From positions 1 through 43,206 of the forward strand of contig CAYJGK010000014.1 in the NCBI GenBank assembly GCA_964370065.1: 43,206 nucleotides of DNA. The letters run 5' to 3'. Position 1 is the stretch's first letter. Each line of letters starts with the position of its first letter. Shown here piece after piece: positions 42,147-43,206 of the stretch. Source of the DNA: CAMQRS01 sp964370065 (GTDB lineage Bacteria; Bacillota_I; Bacilli_A; Erysipelotrichales; Erysipelotrichaceae). The notes beneath the pieces were generated by a model. It was given only the letters and a program-made list of their open reading frames with translations. It was not told where the DNA came from and searched no databases. Made by a program: the position numbers and the translations under genes.

Positions 42147-42827
42147 ATCAAGTTCCATTTTATAGTTTTCACCATTTAAAATTTCGTATAATTTAAATGT
42201 ATCATCATCCGCCGTTTTCCCATATACAAAATATCGGTCGAATTTACCATCGTAAATTTGAGATACTTTACTAAATGCTTCATTTTGTTTCCACGATACT
42301 TCTACTTCTACAATATGGAATGATGTCAGTTTATTTGTTTCCACTACACTTGATACATGATTATTAAAATTTGTATCTGCCTCTTGGATATCTTCCATTG
42401 ACAAATCATCAAATTCATCGATAGTGTATTCTAACATATATTCTCCACTGTCGAATTGTTTTTCTAAGTTATCTGCATTGGTTTTCATTATATCTGAACC
42501 AGCCATATCTTTTAACTTAGTAAATTCTTTTGCTGTTGCATAATAATAATGATTGTACGTCATTAACTCTAATTCATTTTCAATATCTGTATTTAAAACT
42601 ATCATACGATCTTCATTTTTATATTCTTTTTCTACATCCCCTTCGATTTCAGGCAATTGATCTTCCTCTACATAAACAGCATTATATAATTCATCTTTTG
42701 TATGCGTATCCGCCTGTTCTTCTTTTTCTTCTACCACATCATCTGATTTTGAATCATCCATTTGTGTACAAGCTCCTAAACTAAGCATTAAACTAAACAT
42801 CAATCCTATTAATAATTTGCTTTTCAT
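42144..42827 (-). CDS. Lipoprotein, function unknown
   Basis: The 227-residue lipoprotein has a signal peptide ending in the lipobox LGAC (Cys20), followed by an acidic linker (SKSDDVVEEKEEQ) and a soluble domain with no recognised family. The domain is highly acidic and mixes helix and strand. AGGAGG site before the ATG. It may be anchored outside the membrane; the neighbouring PH-domain gene is in the same orientation. Confidence 0.75.
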   Translation of the reverse strand: MKSKLLIGLMFSLMLSLGACTQMDDSKSDDVVEEKEEQADTHTKDELYNAVYVEEDQLPEIEGDVEKEYKNEDRMIVLNTDIENELELMTYNHYYYATAKEFTKLKDMAGSDIMKTNADNLEKQFDSGEYMLEYTIDEFDDLSMEDIQEADTNFNNHVSSVVETNKLTSFHIVEVEVSWKQNEAFSKVSQIYDGKFDRYFVYGKTADDDTFKLYEILNGENYKMELD

Positions 42828-42849
42828 ATTCTTTCCTCCTCTATTATTG

Positions 42850-42875
42850 ATGTTATACTAAATATAGTATAACAT
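42850..42875 (-). promoter_or_regulatory. 26-bp inverted repeat in the lipoprotein promoter
   Basis: ATGTTATACTA-AATA-TAGTATAACAT, a perfect 11-bp inverted repeat. It includes a TATACT -10 on the minus strand, with TTTACG 17 bases upstream as a possible -35. Candidate operator. Confidence 0.5.
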
Positions 42876-43082
42876 TTAAGACAATTTTCGTAAAATATGA
42901 ATTTATACGGAAAAGAATTGGATTTCGTATTTTGGTTAGTCATTCAAGCACATGATTGAAAATTTTAATGTTTAACTTTCTTATATCTATGATTTTGCCT
43001 ATTATGTTGCCTTCTCAAACTAATTTATGTGAATTATAAAAAATTGCAAGTCGATTTCTATTAAACTTATCTAAACATTAAA
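42876..43082. other. Gene-free A+T-rich stretch
   Basis: No frame with a ribosome binding site and no RNA structure that I can support. A 20-codon frame at 42897-42959 (+) lacks a ribosome binding site and is rejected. Confidence 0.4.
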
Positions 43083-43114
43083 AAAAGTGAAATTACGACA
43101 ATAATTTCACTTTT
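43083..43114 (-). terminator. Strong terminator for a transcript entering from the right edge
   Basis: Perfect 13-bp stem (43083-43095 with 43102-43114, AAAAGTGAAATTA) with a 6-base loop. On the minus strand it is followed by seven T residues; the + side has only four. It implies minus-strand transcription from beyond 43206. Confidence 0.8.
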
Positions 43115-43164
43115 ATATAAAAGAAATTAATTATTAGAGTGTGTAATACATTAAATATATCGCT

Positions 43165-43206
43165 CAATAAATGCACTCTAATCTTTTACATTTTAAATTG
43201 GTGGAG
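43165..43206 (-). CDS. Possible 3' tail of a gene beyond the window
   Basis: Minus strand: an open frame runs from the window edge for 13 codons (STNLKCKRLECIY) to a TGA near 43165, about 50 bases before the terminator. A short inverted repeat TTAGAGTG/CACTCTAA (43134-43141 with 43174-43181) overlaps it. Too short to identify. Confidence 0.2.

Noticed and set aside
43134..43181. Insertion sequence end (TTAGAGTG inverted repeat)
   Set aside because: Only 8 bp, no target duplication or transposase seen, and it lies beside an ordinary terminator.

Overview
This is a low-G+C (about one third G+C by eye) bacterial chromosomal window with standard-code genes (TGG for Trp, TGA used as stop), strong AGGAGG-type ribosome binding sites, many short rho-independent terminators and single-copy housekeeping genes. 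The gene set (PotABCD, PepT, NagB, glycyl radical enzyme, GntR/HutC and DeoR regulators, Bax-inhibitor protein) fits an anaerobic or fermentative Bacillota, possibly Erysipelotrichia-like. That placement is inference. No plasmid, prophage, CRISPR array or intact insertion sequence is visible.

Layout. 1-147: tRNA-Pro(UGG, cut by the window edge) and tRNA-Arg(ACG). 292-1863: DEAD-box helicase with a DbpA-type RNA-binding tail. 2048-2591: three tandem, separately promoted, structured small RNAs in a gene-free stretch, the most novel element here. 2591-4697: two small membrane proteins, a cyclophilin and a two-domain retropepsin-like aspartic protease. The protease is divergent from a DUF4438-type protein (4756-5607). 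5643-10475: a polyamine transport operon, cupin-XRE regulator then potA-potB-potC-potD; PotA carries two inserted Ig-like repeats. 10627-15684: HAD phosphatase-thioredoxin, NagB, a TtcA-like PP-loop protein, a Bax inhibitor-1 protein and a coiled-coil M23 peptidase. 16099-18580: a small membrane protein and adenine deaminase with a long structured 5' leader.

18667-23039: Fe-alcohol dehydrogenase (Rex-like operator), a Methyltransf_32-type methyltransferase, PepT, and a CobO/BtuR-like corrinoid adenosyltransferase. 23064-29555: a sugar-breakdown locus. A DeoR regulator and an SDR face a glycyl radical enzyme, its radical-SAM activase and a fructose-6-phosphate aldolase-type enzyme, with a Gfo/Idh/MocA oxidoreductase beyond. 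The radical enzyme has the dehydratase-type Gly-Cys-Val-Glu active site, not the Cys-Cys pair of pyruvate formate-lyase. 29606-33938: NanE, then a deoC-(RmlD-like)-manA operon facing a GntR/HutC regulator with clear palindromic operators. 33961-37057: an AbgB-like M20 hydrolase, a second GntR/HutC regulator and a cupin-type phosphoglucose isomerase, followed by a possible frameshifted gene remnant.

37253-43206: ClC-type H+/Cl- antiporter, a membrane-anchored papain-like (DUF4105-like) protein, a MATE exporter, a PH-domain protein and a lipoprotein. A transcript entering from the right edge on the minus strand ends at a terminator at 43083-43114.

Where the longest open frame starts upstream of the best ribosome binding site, the coordinates here use the ATG that the site supports.
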